A stretch of DNA of 64,000 bases from an uncultured Sphingomonas sp. (GCF_937871615.1 NZ_CALMPA010000045.1:1-64000); one strand, 5' to 3'. Shown: positions 35,935 through 44,778, numbered from the stretch's first letter. The notes: generated by a model from the sequence alone, not told the origin. Numbers and translations are program-made.

Positions 35935-36078
35935 TCAGTTGCCGGGCTTCGCTTTCGGAGTGGGGGTGGACGGAGCGGGAGCCGCCACCTTTGGCATTGG
36001 CACCTTCAATTCCGCTACTGGCAATACCCTGCCGTCTTTGGCTAGAACTACCCGGTCAGCCTTGTTCTGATCAGACAT
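35935..36078 (-). CDS. micro-protein 3 of a tandem paralogous array (47 aa)
   Basis: ATG 36078, with GGAGAGAG a few bases upstream, gives a 47-residue protein. Its middle reads GRVLPVAELKVPMPKVAAPA and the tail is Pro/Lys-rich. The core LPVAELKVPMPKV matches the two upstream micro-proteins almost exactly. No TM or signal peptide. The family is not recognised. All three copies follow the 2TM gene on the same strand. Confidence 0.7.
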   Translation of the reverse strand: MSDQNKADRVVLAKDGRVLPVAELKVPMPKVAAPAPSTPTPKAKPGN

Positions 36079-36093
36079 AAACTCTCTCCGCCC

Positions 36094-36222
36094 TCACTTG
36101 CTAGCTTTGTCAGTAGGTTTGGGAGGCACCACCTTCGGCATCGGTACCTTTAGTTCCTTGACTGGTACAACCCAGCCTTCGTTGCCGATAAATTGCTCAC
36201 CTGACTTCTTCGCGCCGCTCAT
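36094..36222 (-). CDS. micro-protein 2 of a tandem paralogous array (42 aa)
   Basis: ATG 36222 starts 11 bases after the stop of micro-protein 1. The 42 residues contain GWVVPVKELKVPMPKVVPPK and the tail PTDKASK. Shares the (L/V)PxxEL(K/R)xxMPKV core with copies 1 and 3. N-terminus unrelated between copies. Function unknown. Confidence 0.7.
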   Translation of the reverse strand: MSGAKKSGEQFIGNEGWVVPVKELKVPMPKVVPPKPTDKASK

Positions 36223-36233
36223 GAAACTGCCCG

Positions 36234-36371
36234 TCACTTGCCGGTTTTATCGGCGGGTTTCGGAGCCGCCACCTTCGGCATAATCGGACGCAACTCCGAC
36301 GTTGGAAGGACTGAACCCTCCACTATCCGCGTCGGCTTGACCATCGATCCCTTGTAAACTGGCGGTTTCAT
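36234..36371 (-). CDS. micro-protein 1 of a tandem paralogous array (45 aa)
   Basis: ATG 36371 is preceded by AGGAGA 7 bases upstream, a good ribosome site. The 45 residues contain GSVLPTSELRPIMPKVAAPK and end PADKTGK. It overlaps the 3' end of the 2TM gene by 125 bases in another frame. Similarity to copies 2 and 3, on both sides of the shared core, shows this frame is the coding one even inside the overlap. Confidence 0.68.
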   Translation of the reverse strand: MKPPVYKGSMVKPTRIVEGSVLPTSELRPIMPKVAAPKPADKTGK

Positions 36372-36885
36372 ACTGGCTCTCCTGAATGCTACCTGTCATA
36401 TAGGTTTCAGCCTCCTTGTTCGCAAACGCAAGGTGCCGTTTGCTCTCTGGGATGGACAGGCCCTTGCAATGTTTGTTCTGGGCCTGCTGCGACTTTTTCT
36501 TGAGGGTCATCGCAAGACCATAGATTTCGTCGTCGCGCAGCATACCACGACTAACCTTAAACCAGTCCGTCTCTGCGGTCAGCGCAAGAGCATCTAAATC
36601 AGGTCCAAAGTTGCTGAGCGCTTTCAAACGCGCCTTGTACGGTAGATAGGGTTTAACTGCGTTCAAAACTTGCGAAGCCGCTATTATCACTCCCCATAGA
36701 AATGAATACTGCGACCATACTGCCCAGCTGGCTATCGCAGCACTAGACGTGACCGCGGAAAATATTGATATCCAGCGATCGGTTGCCTCAACACTCCCGT
36801 GGCATCGATTGATGTATATCGCGTCGCGCTTGATAGTAGCGAACACATCCCAGTAACGGTTCTGCGTATTGCTCTGCATCATCAC
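36247..36885 (-). CDS. two-TM SLATT-like membrane protein
   Basis: A 212-residue protein. An N-terminal cytosolic helix (YWDVFATIKRDAIYIN) leads to two adjacent TM helices at about 41-58 and 62-78 (ISIFSAVTSSAAIASWAVW, FLWGVIIAASQVLNAV) followed by a long cytosolic helical region. This order resembles SLATT 2TM effectors, which form membrane pores in nucleotide-signalling defence systems; the similarity is structural, not a strong match. The last 40 residues, overlapping micro-protein 1, are Ser/Gly-rich and may not be conserved. Local GC is lower than the surroundings. It lies 155 bp downstream of the TIR gene on the same strand. Confidence 0.6.
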   Translation of the reverse strand: MMMQSNTQNRYWDVFATIKRDAIYINRCHGSVEATDRWISIFSAVTSSAAIASWAVWSQYSFLWGVIIAASQVLNAVKPYLPYKARLKALSNFGPDLDALALTAETDWFKVSRGMLRDDEIYGLAMTLKKKSQQAQNKHCKGLSIPESKRHLAFANKEAETYMTGSIQESQYETASLQGIDGQADADSGGFSPSNVGVASDYAEGGGSETRR

Positions 36886-37039
36886 CCCCCCACGAGCAAG
36901 ATACTACCTATGGCCCAAAAATGACAGAGATATGCGAGAGGGCAATCACAGTTCTGAGCGCGGTTTGCCCCCGTCACCTCCCTGTTTTGCACAATTATCA
37001 CACGCCTGCGGTATCGCGCGTGGCTCTCCACTCATCCGC

Positions 37040-38443
37040 TCAGGCCATCGTGGCCGCGCCAATTCGCGAGCTGAAGTCATGTTCCCCTCCGGGAAGGATC
37101 AGATATCGCATGGTCAGCGCATCACTCGGAGACCCCCGCTTGTCGTCATCGATCCCGAGGATCTGGACCGCCGCGAAGAAGCCGTTGGTGTTGCGAAGGA
37201 CAGCGATTTCTCCCGGCTGGAGGGTGCGTAAGCGGGAGGTGAAGTCATAAGCCGACGCATCGGTGATCTGCTCGATGGCGGTCGCCCCGCGCGCAACCGC
37301 GATGCCGTGGATCGACGGGGGATCGTTGTAGAGGTGGATGCTGGTGTCGCTTCCCTTGCTCCACTGGGTTTCGAATGCCGACGCGTCGGTGCCGATGACG
37401 TACCGCCCGTCGAACGCGCCATAGTCGAACGTCACCTCGCCAGACATGGCGCCGGACGTAGGAGGAGGGACGTCGGATGCCTTGCCCGACGTTGGCCCGA
37501 CCCCGACCTTGTTCGCAATTTCGACCGCGAGCGCGGCGGGTGTGTAGCGACTCGCCAAGAGGTATTGGATCGTATCGGGGAGCCCAGGCACTGCCGTGTC
37601 GTCGAACCGGACAGGAAGGATATATTCGGCCTCGTCCTTCATCTGACGGCTGATCGCCGAGCGCCGCTCCTGACGAGTCCATGCTTTTGCGACGTATTCG
37701 GCCGAGATGAACATCACCACATACTGTGTGCCGCGCGAGTAGATCTGGTGGAAGTGCTCGGCGCCATCCTTGCCCCACAGGGCATTGGCCTCGAACTCGT
37801 CATAGAAGACGGCGACGTGGCGGGCAACGAGAGCGCGGGCAACGTCGCGCACATACTCGCGCTGCTCGCCCGCAAACGACAGCGCCACCTGATACGGGCG
37901 GGGCTCATGTCCGATCAGTGCGGCGACTGCTGGGTCGGCTGGTAGCGCTGGTGACGCTGCCGACCCCGCCGGTGGCGCCGGCTCAGCTTTCGCAACCCCG
38001 ACCTGATCCATGCCGACATCAAATTGCCGGAAGCGGTAATCGATCTTGGGAAGCAGGGCCTCCACGCGCTTGTTGATGACATCTCCGGCCGTGCCGCGCC
38101 CCATCATTTCGATCCATTTATCCAACTCGGCCGCGCCGCGCAGCACGGGAAGAAGGTCGCGTGCCCGCAGGAATGCCTGATCCCGGCAGGTCTGATAGTC
38201 GATGTCCGGCACCGATTTCATATGGCGGAGCGTCGCCAGCATCTCGCTAAGTGCCGTATCGAACTCCTTCTCGATTAGCTCGGCCATAGCCTTCAGCGTA
38301 GCTCCCGATCGGAGCAAGCCCCGCGCGGCGTTGCGCGTCGAGATCGCATTCGCCTCCGCCTTCGCGCGGGCGCCGGCATCGTCGCGGATCGTGTAGAGCC
38401 GGTCGAGGAAATCGTTGATGGTCGGATGCTCGTGATTTGCCAT
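37040..38443 (-). CDS. TIR-domain protein (predicted defence effector)
   Basis: A 467-residue protein from ATG 38443. Residues 1-150 are helical and charged, a Pro/Ala linker spans 152-175, and a TIR domain fills about 183-305: YQVALSFAGEQREYVRDVAR, VAVFYDEFEANALWGKDG, SRGTQYVVMFISAEYVAKAW, then TRQERRSAI with the likely catalytic Glu, and YILPVRFDD. Residues 340-467 form a separate beta-rich domain with GEIAVLRNTNGFFAAVQILG. Bacterial TIR domains cleave NAD+ or make signalling nucleotides on infection. The upstream 42 codons of the open frame are not needed. Confidence 0.85.
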   Translation of the reverse strand: MANHEHPTINDFLDRLYTIRDDAGARAKAEANAISTRNAARGLLRSGATLKAMAELIEKEFDTALSEMLATLRHMKSVPDIDYQTCRDQAFLRARDLLPVLRGAAELDKWIEMMGRGTAGDVINKRVEALLPKIDYRFRQFDVGMDQVGVAKAEPAPPAGSAASPALPADPAVAALIGHEPRPYQVALSFAGEQREYVRDVARALVARHVAVFYDEFEANALWGKDGAEHFHQIYSRGTQYVVMFISAEYVAKAWTRQERRSAISRQMKDEAEYILPVRFDDTAVPGLPDTIQYLLASRYTPAALAVEIANKVGVGPTSGKASDVPPPTSGAMSGEVTFDYGAFDGRYVIGTDASAFETQWSKGSDTSIHLYNDPPSIHGIAVARGATAIEQITDASAYDFTSRLRTLQPGEIAVLRNTNGFFAAVQILGIDDDKRGSPSDALTMRYLILPGGEHDFSSRIGAATMA

Positions 38444-39095
38444 GCTGGCAGTATAACCAATCTCGATAGTCGAACCATCAATACGAGCGACCGACGCGGA
38501 GCTATTTCTGATGCTGGACTTCACCGACCTATTGAAGAAGGCGGGCTCCCGCGTCGCGGCTTGGTTCATGGCAAAAACGGGGCGGCCCTCCGTCGTGAAT
38601 GGCTACTCCACCACCTTTCATCCGCGGCAGACGACGCGCATCTCCAGTCGCCCTCCGATGGCTCGTCGGGGAAGCGCTGGATGTCCGCTCCTATCGAAAC
38701 CTGCCGTTCGACGCGGCGCGTAGTAAGGGCAGGAAAGTCCCCCGTTTCGCCGCTCCGCATCACATCGGCCAGACGGCAGCGATCAACGGAGTTCCCACCC
38801 CCAGGACCAGCACCGTCGGCGCGTTGCAGAGGAACGACGAGCGGGCTATCTCACACCAATGGGTCCTGACCGCCTTGGCGCGGTCACCGCGGCGCCATCC
38901 ATATCCGCTACCCGCAGTTCCACAGCTTGGGCTCTGCGCCCATGGACAGACGCGTTCGCTCTCGTTCCGGGGCGTTGTACAGCACGCCCCGAGACCTCGA
39001 GTCGATACCGGCTCGATCGGCATATTTGCATGAATTTTTAATAAAAACTTGAACAAATAACGGCAGTCGCTATCTCCGCTCGAGAGGAAGATGAC
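38444..39095. other. 650-bp region between the TIR and AbiE loci, no confident gene
   Basis: Contains several overlapping short open frames in all phases but none with coherent family features; possible relic DNA. The TIR gene (minus) and the AbiEi-like gene (plus) diverge from its two ends, so their promoters must lie here; the last about 40 bp before 39096 are AT-rich (TTTTTAATAAAAACTTG). Confidence 0.5.
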
Positions 39096-39680
39096 ATGTC
39101 GGCGCTGACGGAACTCACCAAGCGACTTCGCCCGGGCCAGGTGTACCGGCGCAAGGATCTCGCGCGCTGGTCGAGCGCGGTCGATCGCCATCTCCGCCAG
39201 CTTGTCACCGACGGCCGGCTCGAGAAGGTGTCCGCCGGCCTGTATCTCGCGCCGCGCAGAACGCGGTTCGGCAATGCGCCCGCCGCGCCCGAGAAGCTCG
39301 TACGGCGCTTTCTCGGCGACGATCACTTCCTGATGGTCTCGCCAAGCGCCTTCAACAGCCTGGGGGTCGGCACGACGCAGCTGTACAACGAACCGGTCGT
39401 CTACAATCGCAAGCGCCACGGTCGTTATCAACTCGATGGCCGGACGTATGACTTCCGCATGCGCGCGGGCGTTCCCACGCAGCTGTCGGAAGAGGTGCTG
39501 CTCGTGGACCTGCTCCACAATCTCGACCGGCTGCCCGAGGACAAGGCGGCGATACTGCCGCGCGCGCTCGACCGGGCACGCCATATGGACCGGAGCCGCC
39601 TAGCCCGTGCGGTGCGCGACTTCGGGTCGGCGCGCGCCGAGCGGCTGCTGGCGCCAGTGCTCCACGCCACGGCCGCCTGA
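39096..39680 (+). CDS. AbiEi-like antitoxin (DUF6088)
   Basis: A 194-residue protein. N-terminal winged helix (LRPGQVYRRKDLARWS, VDRHLRQLVTDGRLEKVSAG, LYLAPRRTRFG) is the AbiEi/DUF6088 DNA-binding part; the C-terminal region (YQLDGRTYDFRMRAGVP, EEVLLVDLLHNLDRLP) neutralises or represses the partner. Located 11 bp before the AbiEii-like gene in the same direction. Type IV or related toxin-antitoxin, with autoregulation expected. Confidence 0.85.
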   Translation: MSALTELTKRLRPGQVYRRKDLARWSSAVDRHLRQLVTDGRLEKVSAGLYLAPRRTRFGNAPAAPEKLVRRFLGDDHFLMVSPSAFNSLGVGTTQLYNEPVVYNRKRHGRYQLDGRTYDFRMRAGVPTQLSEEVLLVDLLHNLDRLPEDKAAILPRALDRARHMDRSRLARAVRDFGSARAERLLAPVLHATAA

Positions 39681-39691
39681 TCGCGCGCCGG

Positions 39692-40627
39692 ATGCTGTTG
39701 CATGAAAGCCCCGACTTCCGCGACCTGATCGAGATCACCGCACGCGATCTGGCGATCGATCCGGGCTTGGTCGAGAAGGACTATTGGATCATGCACGCCC
39801 TGTGGGGCCTGCAGCAACTGGGGTTTCGGTTCGAACTCAAAGGCGGGACCTCGCTGTCGAAGGGGTATCAGCTGATCCATCGCTTCTCGGAGGACATCGA
39901 CATACTGATCCACGCCGAGGTGGATCTGCCGTTGGGAAAGAACCAAAACAAGCCCGCCCAGATCGCGGCGCGGCGACGCTTCTACGATGGGCTGCCGCCG
40001 CGCCTTGCGATACCCGGATTCACAGGCGCCGTACGCGATCACGCCTTCGACGATGAGCGTATGCGCAGCGCCGGCATCCGGCTGCACTATCGCTCGATCA
40101 ACCCCCTCCCCGACGGCGTCAAAGCCGGCATCCTGCTCGAGACAGGGTTCGACCAGGTTGCGCCCAACCGACCATGCCTGATTTCGTCCTGGGCCTATGA
40201 CCGTGCACTGGCCGCAAGACTCGAGGCGCTGATCGACAATCGCGCGGTCGCGGTCGATTGCTACGAGCCCGGTTATACTTTGGTCGAAAAGCTGCAGACC
40301 ATCTCGACCAAATTCCGCCGCCGGCAGGCGACGGGCGAGCTGCCGCAGAACTTCATGCGCCATTATTACGATGTCTATTGCCTGCTCGCGGACGAGAGCG
40401 TGCAGGCGTTCATCGGCACCGACGCCTATCGGGCCCACAAACAGGCGCGGTTTCCCGCCGCGGACGAGAAGAACCTGCGGCGCAACCCAGCCTTCCTGCT
40501 CGAGGACGCAGCTGTGCGTCGCGCGTTCGAGACGGCCTATCGTCAAACCCGCGCGCTCTATTATCGCGGCCAGCCCGAATTTTCCGCGCTGATCGAGCGG
40601 ATCGCGGCCAATCTCGCGCGGCTCTAG
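39692..40627 (+). CDS. AbiEii-type nucleotidyltransferase toxin
   Basis: A 311-residue protein with the MNT fold of AbiEii/MenT toxins: VEKDYWIMHALWGL near 28-41, KGGTSLSKGYQLI at about 50-62, FSEDIDILIHAE at about 65-76 (catalytic Asp pair), and KLQTIS with the basic motif later. Such enzymes transfer nucleotides to tRNA or proteins and stop growth upon phage infection. The ATG is 11 bp after its antitoxin; the pair is one operon. Confidence 0.88.
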   Translation: MLLHESPDFRDLIEITARDLAIDPGLVEKDYWIMHALWGLQQLGFRFELKGGTSLSKGYQLIHRFSEDIDILIHAEVDLPLGKNQNKPAQIAARRRFYDGLPPRLAIPGFTGAVRDHAFDDERMRSAGIRLHYRSINPLPDGVKAGILLETGFDQVAPNRPCLISSWAYDRALAARLEALIDNRAVAVDCYEPGYTLVEKLQTISTKFRRRQATGELPQNFMRHYYDVYCLLADESVQAFIGTDAYRAHKQARFPAADEKNLRRNPAFLLEDAAVRRAFETAYRQTRALYYRGQPEFSALIERIAANLARL

Positions 40628-40804
40628 CCGCCCGGGACCGATATCAAGTCGCGATGCGGCAAGGTGCAACGCGCGCTGGACAGTCGGCGATATGCTCCAA
40701 ACGCCAGTCGTTGCTTTTTCCGAATACATCCGTCGCCGCAGCGCCCGGTCATGACCGGACCGAAAGCACCCCTTGCCTTCGCCGATCGCAAACCGGCCAC
40801 GACG

Positions 40805-42790
40805 TCATTCGATTACCGGTCCCGATCGCCCCCGCCCGATCGACCAGCTAACCCCATCGCCGCGCATGACGCCCGACACCGGCTTGCCGATCTGGCGCTC
40901 CAGCGTCTTCGCCCAAGGCACCAGCGTAAATTCGCGCGACTTCTCGACCAGCGCGAACTTCCCACTGACGAGGTCGACCGGGCGGCGCACGATACCCTCG
41001 ACCCGCCCGCCCGGCGCGGTGTCGACGAACGTCAGGCCAAGCTCCACCGACAGCTGTCCCGCGACCCGCAGCAGTTCGCGGCGCTGGAGCGTCGCGAGCA
41101 GGTCCGCACGATAGCGCGTCACCGCTCCGACCTCATCGGCGAGCCCCTGTGCAATCAGCCATTGCCGGCGCCGCGCCTGCGCGTCACGAACTTCGCCACC
41201 AAACCCCGCCTCGCGCAGCGGCATATTCTCCCCCGCCACGAGATTGCGATCAAGCCAGGTCGCGGCTTCGGCGCCGACCAGGCTCGCCAGCGGCTGCGAC
41301 GACAGGATTTCGACCGCGACCGGACGATCGCGCACCAGCCTTGCCTCATGCGCCGCGGCCCGCGCGAGATGATCGTCGGCGATGACCCATTGTCCCGATG
41401 GTTCACGGGTCACGCCACCGCTCACCCGGCGCATCGCCTCGAGCCGGCGGACATGCGCCTGCGCGAACGCTTCGGTCGCACTCGGATCATGGCGCAGGTG
41501 CGCGTCCACATCGTAACGCCCGCCATTGGCGGCCGCGACCGCCGCGATCGTGCGGTCCGCCTCGCGCACGTCGGCACGCAGCGCGTCGATGCGCACCACC
41601 GCGCCTTCGGGCATTGCCTCGAGATTGGCGCCCTTGCCGACGCCGATATAATGACCGCGGCCGTCGACCCCGTCGACGATCAGATAATGACGATCGGCAT
41701 GCTCGTCGGCGAGCCCGCGACCGACCAGCTTTCCGACCAGTGATCGTACATCGGGCGCCGCCGGATCGTAGATCACCTGATCGACCGGCGCGCACGCGAC
41801 CCCGCGCCGCGTAAACTCACGCTGCATCGTACGGATGATGTCGCCGCGCTCGCCCATGCGTTTAAGCGTCTCGCCAAGGCCGCTGGCGAGACGCCACCTA
41901 GTGCCATCGATCGGCTCGGCGAGCCCCAATTGCCCGAGCCTGGCGAGCCGCCCCGCGCGCAATGCCTGGCTGAACGGATCCGCGCCGGTCGTGGCGACGA
42001 TGCGATCGTCGCCGGCGTCACGCAGCAGCGACCGGTCGAGCGAGGTCAGCCGCTCCTGCCCGACCTCGGCGCGCAGCCCCGCCTCGAGCTCGCGGCTCGA
42101 GCGCGGCCCGAGGTCGAGATCGACCAGTTCGCACGCGCGCTCGCGCATGCCCGTCGTGAGATAGTCGCGCGCGATGATCAGATCGGCGCCGCGATGATCC
42201 TTGCCGCGCACGATGATATGCGTGTGCGGGTGCCCGGTGTTGAAATGATCGACCGCGACCCAGTCGAGCCTGGTGCCGAGATCCTGCTCGACCCGCGTCA
42301 TCAATCGCCGGGTCAGCGGCTTCAGATCCTCATATTGATCACCGTCCTCGCAACTGACGATGAAGCGGAACTGATGGCGATCGCCGCTCCCGCGCGCGCG
42401 AAATGCCCTGGCATCGACGCTGTCATCATCGGCGCCATAGAGCCGCCCCGCTTCACCGTCGCGCGTCGTGCCGTCGCGCTGGAGATACCGCAAATGCGCG
42501 CCCGCCGCCGCCGCGCCCTTGCCCGCGAGCCTGACAATGCTCACCTTGATGATGACGCGCCGCGCCGCGAACGCCCCACGATGACCACGCCCGGCAAGCA
42601 CGCACCCGATCCCCGCGCCGCGGCCGATCCGGCTGCCGCTGAACGCACCGCCGCGCCCGCCGATTTTCCCTGTGCCGCCACGCGCGAGATTGGTCGCCGC
42701 CAGCACGCGGCCGAGATACTTTCGCGCGCGCTTGCCGCCGGCGCCGCGCATGCGGCCAAGCCGCGGTTCGAATTCGTCGTCGCCGATCAT
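40805..42790 (-). CDS. relaxase (DUF3363, RlxS-type)
   Basis: A 661-residue conjugative relaxase. The relaxase core shows the His triad DHFNTGHPHTHIIVRG near residues 181-196, preceded by HLRYLQRDGT with a candidate nucleophilic Tyr and QFRFIVSCEDG. The C-terminal half is the DUF3363 domain. It would nick an oriT and pilot ssDNA into the recipient. The N-terminus (about 1-75) is Gly/Arg-rich. This protein family is typical of sphingomonad plasmids and integrative elements; other transfer genes follow to the right. Confidence 0.88.
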   Translation of the reverse strand: MIGDDEFEPRLGRMRGAGGKRARKYLGRVLAATNLARGGTGKIGGRGGAFSGSRIGRGAGIGCVLAGRGHRGAFAARRVIIKVSIVRLAGKGAAAAGAHLRYLQRDGTTRDGEAGRLYGADDDSVDARAFRARGSGDRHQFRFIVSCEDGDQYEDLKPLTRRLMTRVEQDLGTRLDWVAVDHFNTGHPHTHIIVRGKDHRGADLIIARDYLTTGMRERACELVDLDLGPRSSRELEAGLRAEVGQERLTSLDRSLLRDAGDDRIVATTGADPFSQALRAGRLARLGQLGLAEPIDGTRWRLASGLGETLKRMGERGDIIRTMQREFTRRGVACAPVDQVIYDPAAPDVRSLVGKLVGRGLADEHADRHYLIVDGVDGRGHYIGVGKGANLEAMPEGAVVRIDALRADVREADRTIAAVAAANGGRYDVDAHLRHDPSATEAFAQAHVRRLEAMRRVSGGVTREPSGQWVIADDHLARAAAHEARLVRDRPVAVEILSSQPLASLVGAEAATWLDRNLVAGENMPLREAGFGGEVRDAQARRRQWLIAQGLADEVGAVTRYRADLLATLQRRELLRVAGQLSVELGLTFVDTAPGGRVEGIVRRPVDLVSGKFALVEKSREFTLVPWAKTLERQIGKPVSGVMRGDGVSWSIGRGRSGPVIE

Positions 42791-43138
42791 GGCATGGTTC
42801 CATCACGCTTTCGGACGAACCATGACGCGCCGCTCGCCTCATGAAAACCGGTGCCGGCGAGACCCGCGGAAAAGCGGCGATTCCACGCCAACCGGCACTG
42901 GCGCGACGCGGACAGTGCCAACAAAACCCCTATAAAACGATGTGCAAACAAAAACTTATGGAGCGACAGTGCCATAGCTTAATCTTGCCTTTCGCGCCCT
43001 CCTCCACATCCAGCCCCTCCGCCCCGCTGCACGCCCTCAACGCGCCCCCATCAGCAGCCGCCGACCATCCGCCGAGGTCAAAAGAAGCCGGGTCGCGATG
43101 CCGCTTCGACACCACAACCCGGCTGCGTGACGATTGCC
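42791..43138. other. 350-bp gene-free region upstream of the relaxase
   Basis: Upstream of the relaxase start, with AT-rich stretch TATAAAACGATGTGCAAACA near 42932. No supported gene; the relaxase promoter should lie here. Confidence 0.4.
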
Positions 43139-43498
43139 TCAATGCTGCGTCACGAATGCCATCCGCGCCGCCCGCGCCTGCGAAAAACTGCGCCGCCCGA
43201 TGATCCCGTGCGCCCGGCCATCGCCATCGACGACGCACACCGCGACGATCCATTTGCCGTCCATTCGCCCGATCATCGCCACCCGATCGAGTTCGAAATC
43301 GTCCTCCCCAAGCGTTTCGTAAGCGCCCAGCCAACGCTCCTCGATGCGTGCATCCCAGGTGAAATCGCACTCTTCCGCCGCGATGAACCGCGCCGCCAGC
43401 CCTTCCGCCGCGCCGCGTCCGAACTCCAGTTCGAGCCCCGCCACGAGCGCCGCCATCACGCGATCCGCTGCCACCGAAACCGGTTGGAACATGGTCAT
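43139..43498 (-). CDS. hypothetical protein of the conjugative element
   Basis: A 119-residue soluble protein (AALVAGLELEFGRGAAEGLA, AAEECDFTWDARIEERWLGA, FELDRVAMIGRMDGKWIVAV, GRRSFSQARAARMAF). ATG 43498 is preceded by AGGAGG, a strong ribosome site. Similar proteins are recalled beside relaxases in sphingomonad elements; function unknown. Confidence 0.6.
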   Translation of the reverse strand: MTMFQPVSVAADRVMAALVAGLELEFGRGAAEGLAARFIAAEECDFTWDARIEERWLGAYETLGEDDFELDRVAMIGRMDGKWIVAVCVVDGDGRAHGIIGRRSFSQARAARMAFVTQH

Positions 43499-43944
43499 GA
43501 GAACCTCCTGTCATGCACGTCTTCCTCATCGAAGACAGCCTCTCGACGGCGGTTGCCGGCGTGCCTGTCAGGGCTGCCGGCGCGCAGCGCCGGCACCGCG
43601 CGAGCGGCGGCGGAGGAGCCGATTTTGTTGCGCCGGGACGAACAAAGCGCGCGCGCAGCGCGCTCCTTATCGTCAACAAAATTGGAGGGGCCGCCGGCCT
43701 TGTACAGGTGCGCCGGCAGCCGCCATGCTCGGACGATCCGAGACGAGCCCCTCCCCGCCCGTGACGAGCAGACCCTTCCGCGCCATGTTGCCGAACCGCC
43801 GGCGATTGCTATGATGTCGCCGCGGTTCCTCTCACCAGACCTGTCGCCGGGTCAAAGCAGAGCATAGCGTCAGACCTGCCACGACCGACCCTCGGGCCGT
43901 CTTGTAATCGGCGATAAGCGGCCTTCTCACGAGGACGGTTTGTC
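43499..43944. promoter_or_regulatory. intergenic region, possible transfer origin
   Basis: 446 bp between divergent genes near the relaxase. Contains a 9-bp inverted repeat (ATTTTGTTG at 43622-43630, CAACAAAAT at 43674-43682) flanking an alternating-purine/pyrimidine tract (GCGCGCGCGC). An oriT usually holds inverted repeats beside the nick site, but no nick consensus is recognised. Small open frames here are unsupported. Confidence 0.3.
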
Positions 43945-44358
43945 ATGCCCTTATTGATCCTGAACGAACAGAATGTCGCGCTTGCCAAGGCCGCGCTACG
44001 CGTCGCCATGCCCGATATCCGATCCACACACCTTAGCGAGGCGATCGCCTTCGGCCTTGGTTACAAGACGCACGCCGCCCTTCGTGACGCAATCGCCAGC
44101 GCGTCCGGCCGGCGACCGGCTGTCGCGGATGGCGATCCCGTGCGTTTTGCGCAGCGACTGATGACGCTCGGATATGGTGCCATCGAGCCGGGGATATTCA
44201 GCGACGCGCTCGCCGAGCCAACATTATCCGATACACCATTTGCGTTTTTCAAACGCGGCGATCGCGCTGCCAATGACCGGCATTATCATTTCTGTGAGCA
44301 ACGGGGGCAGCCGATGATCACGGTCAGAATGGCGCGACGCTATGCCGAACTGCAATGA
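43945..44358 (+). CDS. hypothetical protein
   Basis: A 137-residue protein with an N-terminal helical region containing THLSEAIAFGLGYKTHAALR, a short motif (SHxxEAxAxGLGYxTHAAL) seen in several unnamed mobile-element proteins, and a C-terminal basic part. The ribosome site GAGGACGG precedes ATG 43945. No function assigned. Confidence 0.6.
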   Translation: MPLLILNEQNVALAKAALRVAMPDIRSTHLSEAIAFGLGYKTHAALRDAIASASGRRPAVADGDPVRFAQRLMTLGYGAIEPGIFSDALAEPTLSDTPFAFFKRGDRAANDRHYHFCEQRGQPMITVRMARRYAELQ

Positions 44359-44617
44359 GATTGCTTCACGGTCGATTTGCGACGAGGAAGACTATCTGCA
44401 CGACAATGCGGGTCGCGAACCGGGGCGTACCCTGTTCGCGCTATTTCAGGCGCGGGCCAGGGGCGCCCCGGGCAAGCCGCTGTTTATGGGCAGCGCCTTT
44501 ACCGGAACCATCAAGAAGCTCCTGCCTGCCACTGCGCGTCAACTCGCCGAGGACTATTTCAGACTATTATATCTGCCGCTGCGCGAGCAACGCGGTCCCA
44601 GGCGTCGCGCGACGTGA
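44342..44617 (+). CDS. small hypothetical protein
   Basis: 91 residues overlapping the end of the previous gene by 17 bases. The central part reads GRTLFALFQARARGAPGKPL and ARQLAEDYFRLLYLPLREQR. No family recognised; the C-terminus is Arg-rich. Coding status is moderately likely because the overlap suggests coupling. Confidence 0.4.
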   Translation: MPNCNEIASRSICDEEDYLHDNAGREPGRTLFALFQARARGAPGKPLFMGSAFTGTIKKLLPATARQLAEDYFRLLYLPLREQRGPRRRAT

Positions 44618-44669
44618 TAGCGGTCGCGATGGCCCGGGCGTTTCCGGCATGGATATCCCAGTGGTCTGA

Positions 44670-44699
44670 CCGAAACAGATGCACCCGCATCTATTTCGG
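44670..44699 (+). terminator. stem-loop downstream of 44617
   Basis: CCGAAA (44670-44675) pairs with TTTCGG (44694-44699) and AGATGC with GCATCT, with one mismatch and an ACCC loop. It lies between convergent genes. Confidence 0.5.
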
Positions 44700-44724
44700 A
44701 TAATCAGACTATTTATCCATGGTT

Positions 44725-44778
44725 TAGTGGATCGGCCCTCAGGCAAAGGCGGATGCTTTTGCCGGATAGGATCCACTA
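44725..44778. terminator. compound stem-loop between convergent genes
   Basis: TAGTGGATC (44725-44733) and GATCCACTA (44770-44778) form a perfect 9-bp outer stem; GGCAAA and TTTGCC make an inner stem. It covers the stop codon of the transglycosylase gene and could terminate transcription from both sides. Confidence 0.45.

Noticed and set aside
38599-39033. Open plus-strand frame between the TIR and AbiE loci
   Set aside because: Composition and sequence show no family features and overlapping frames are equally open.
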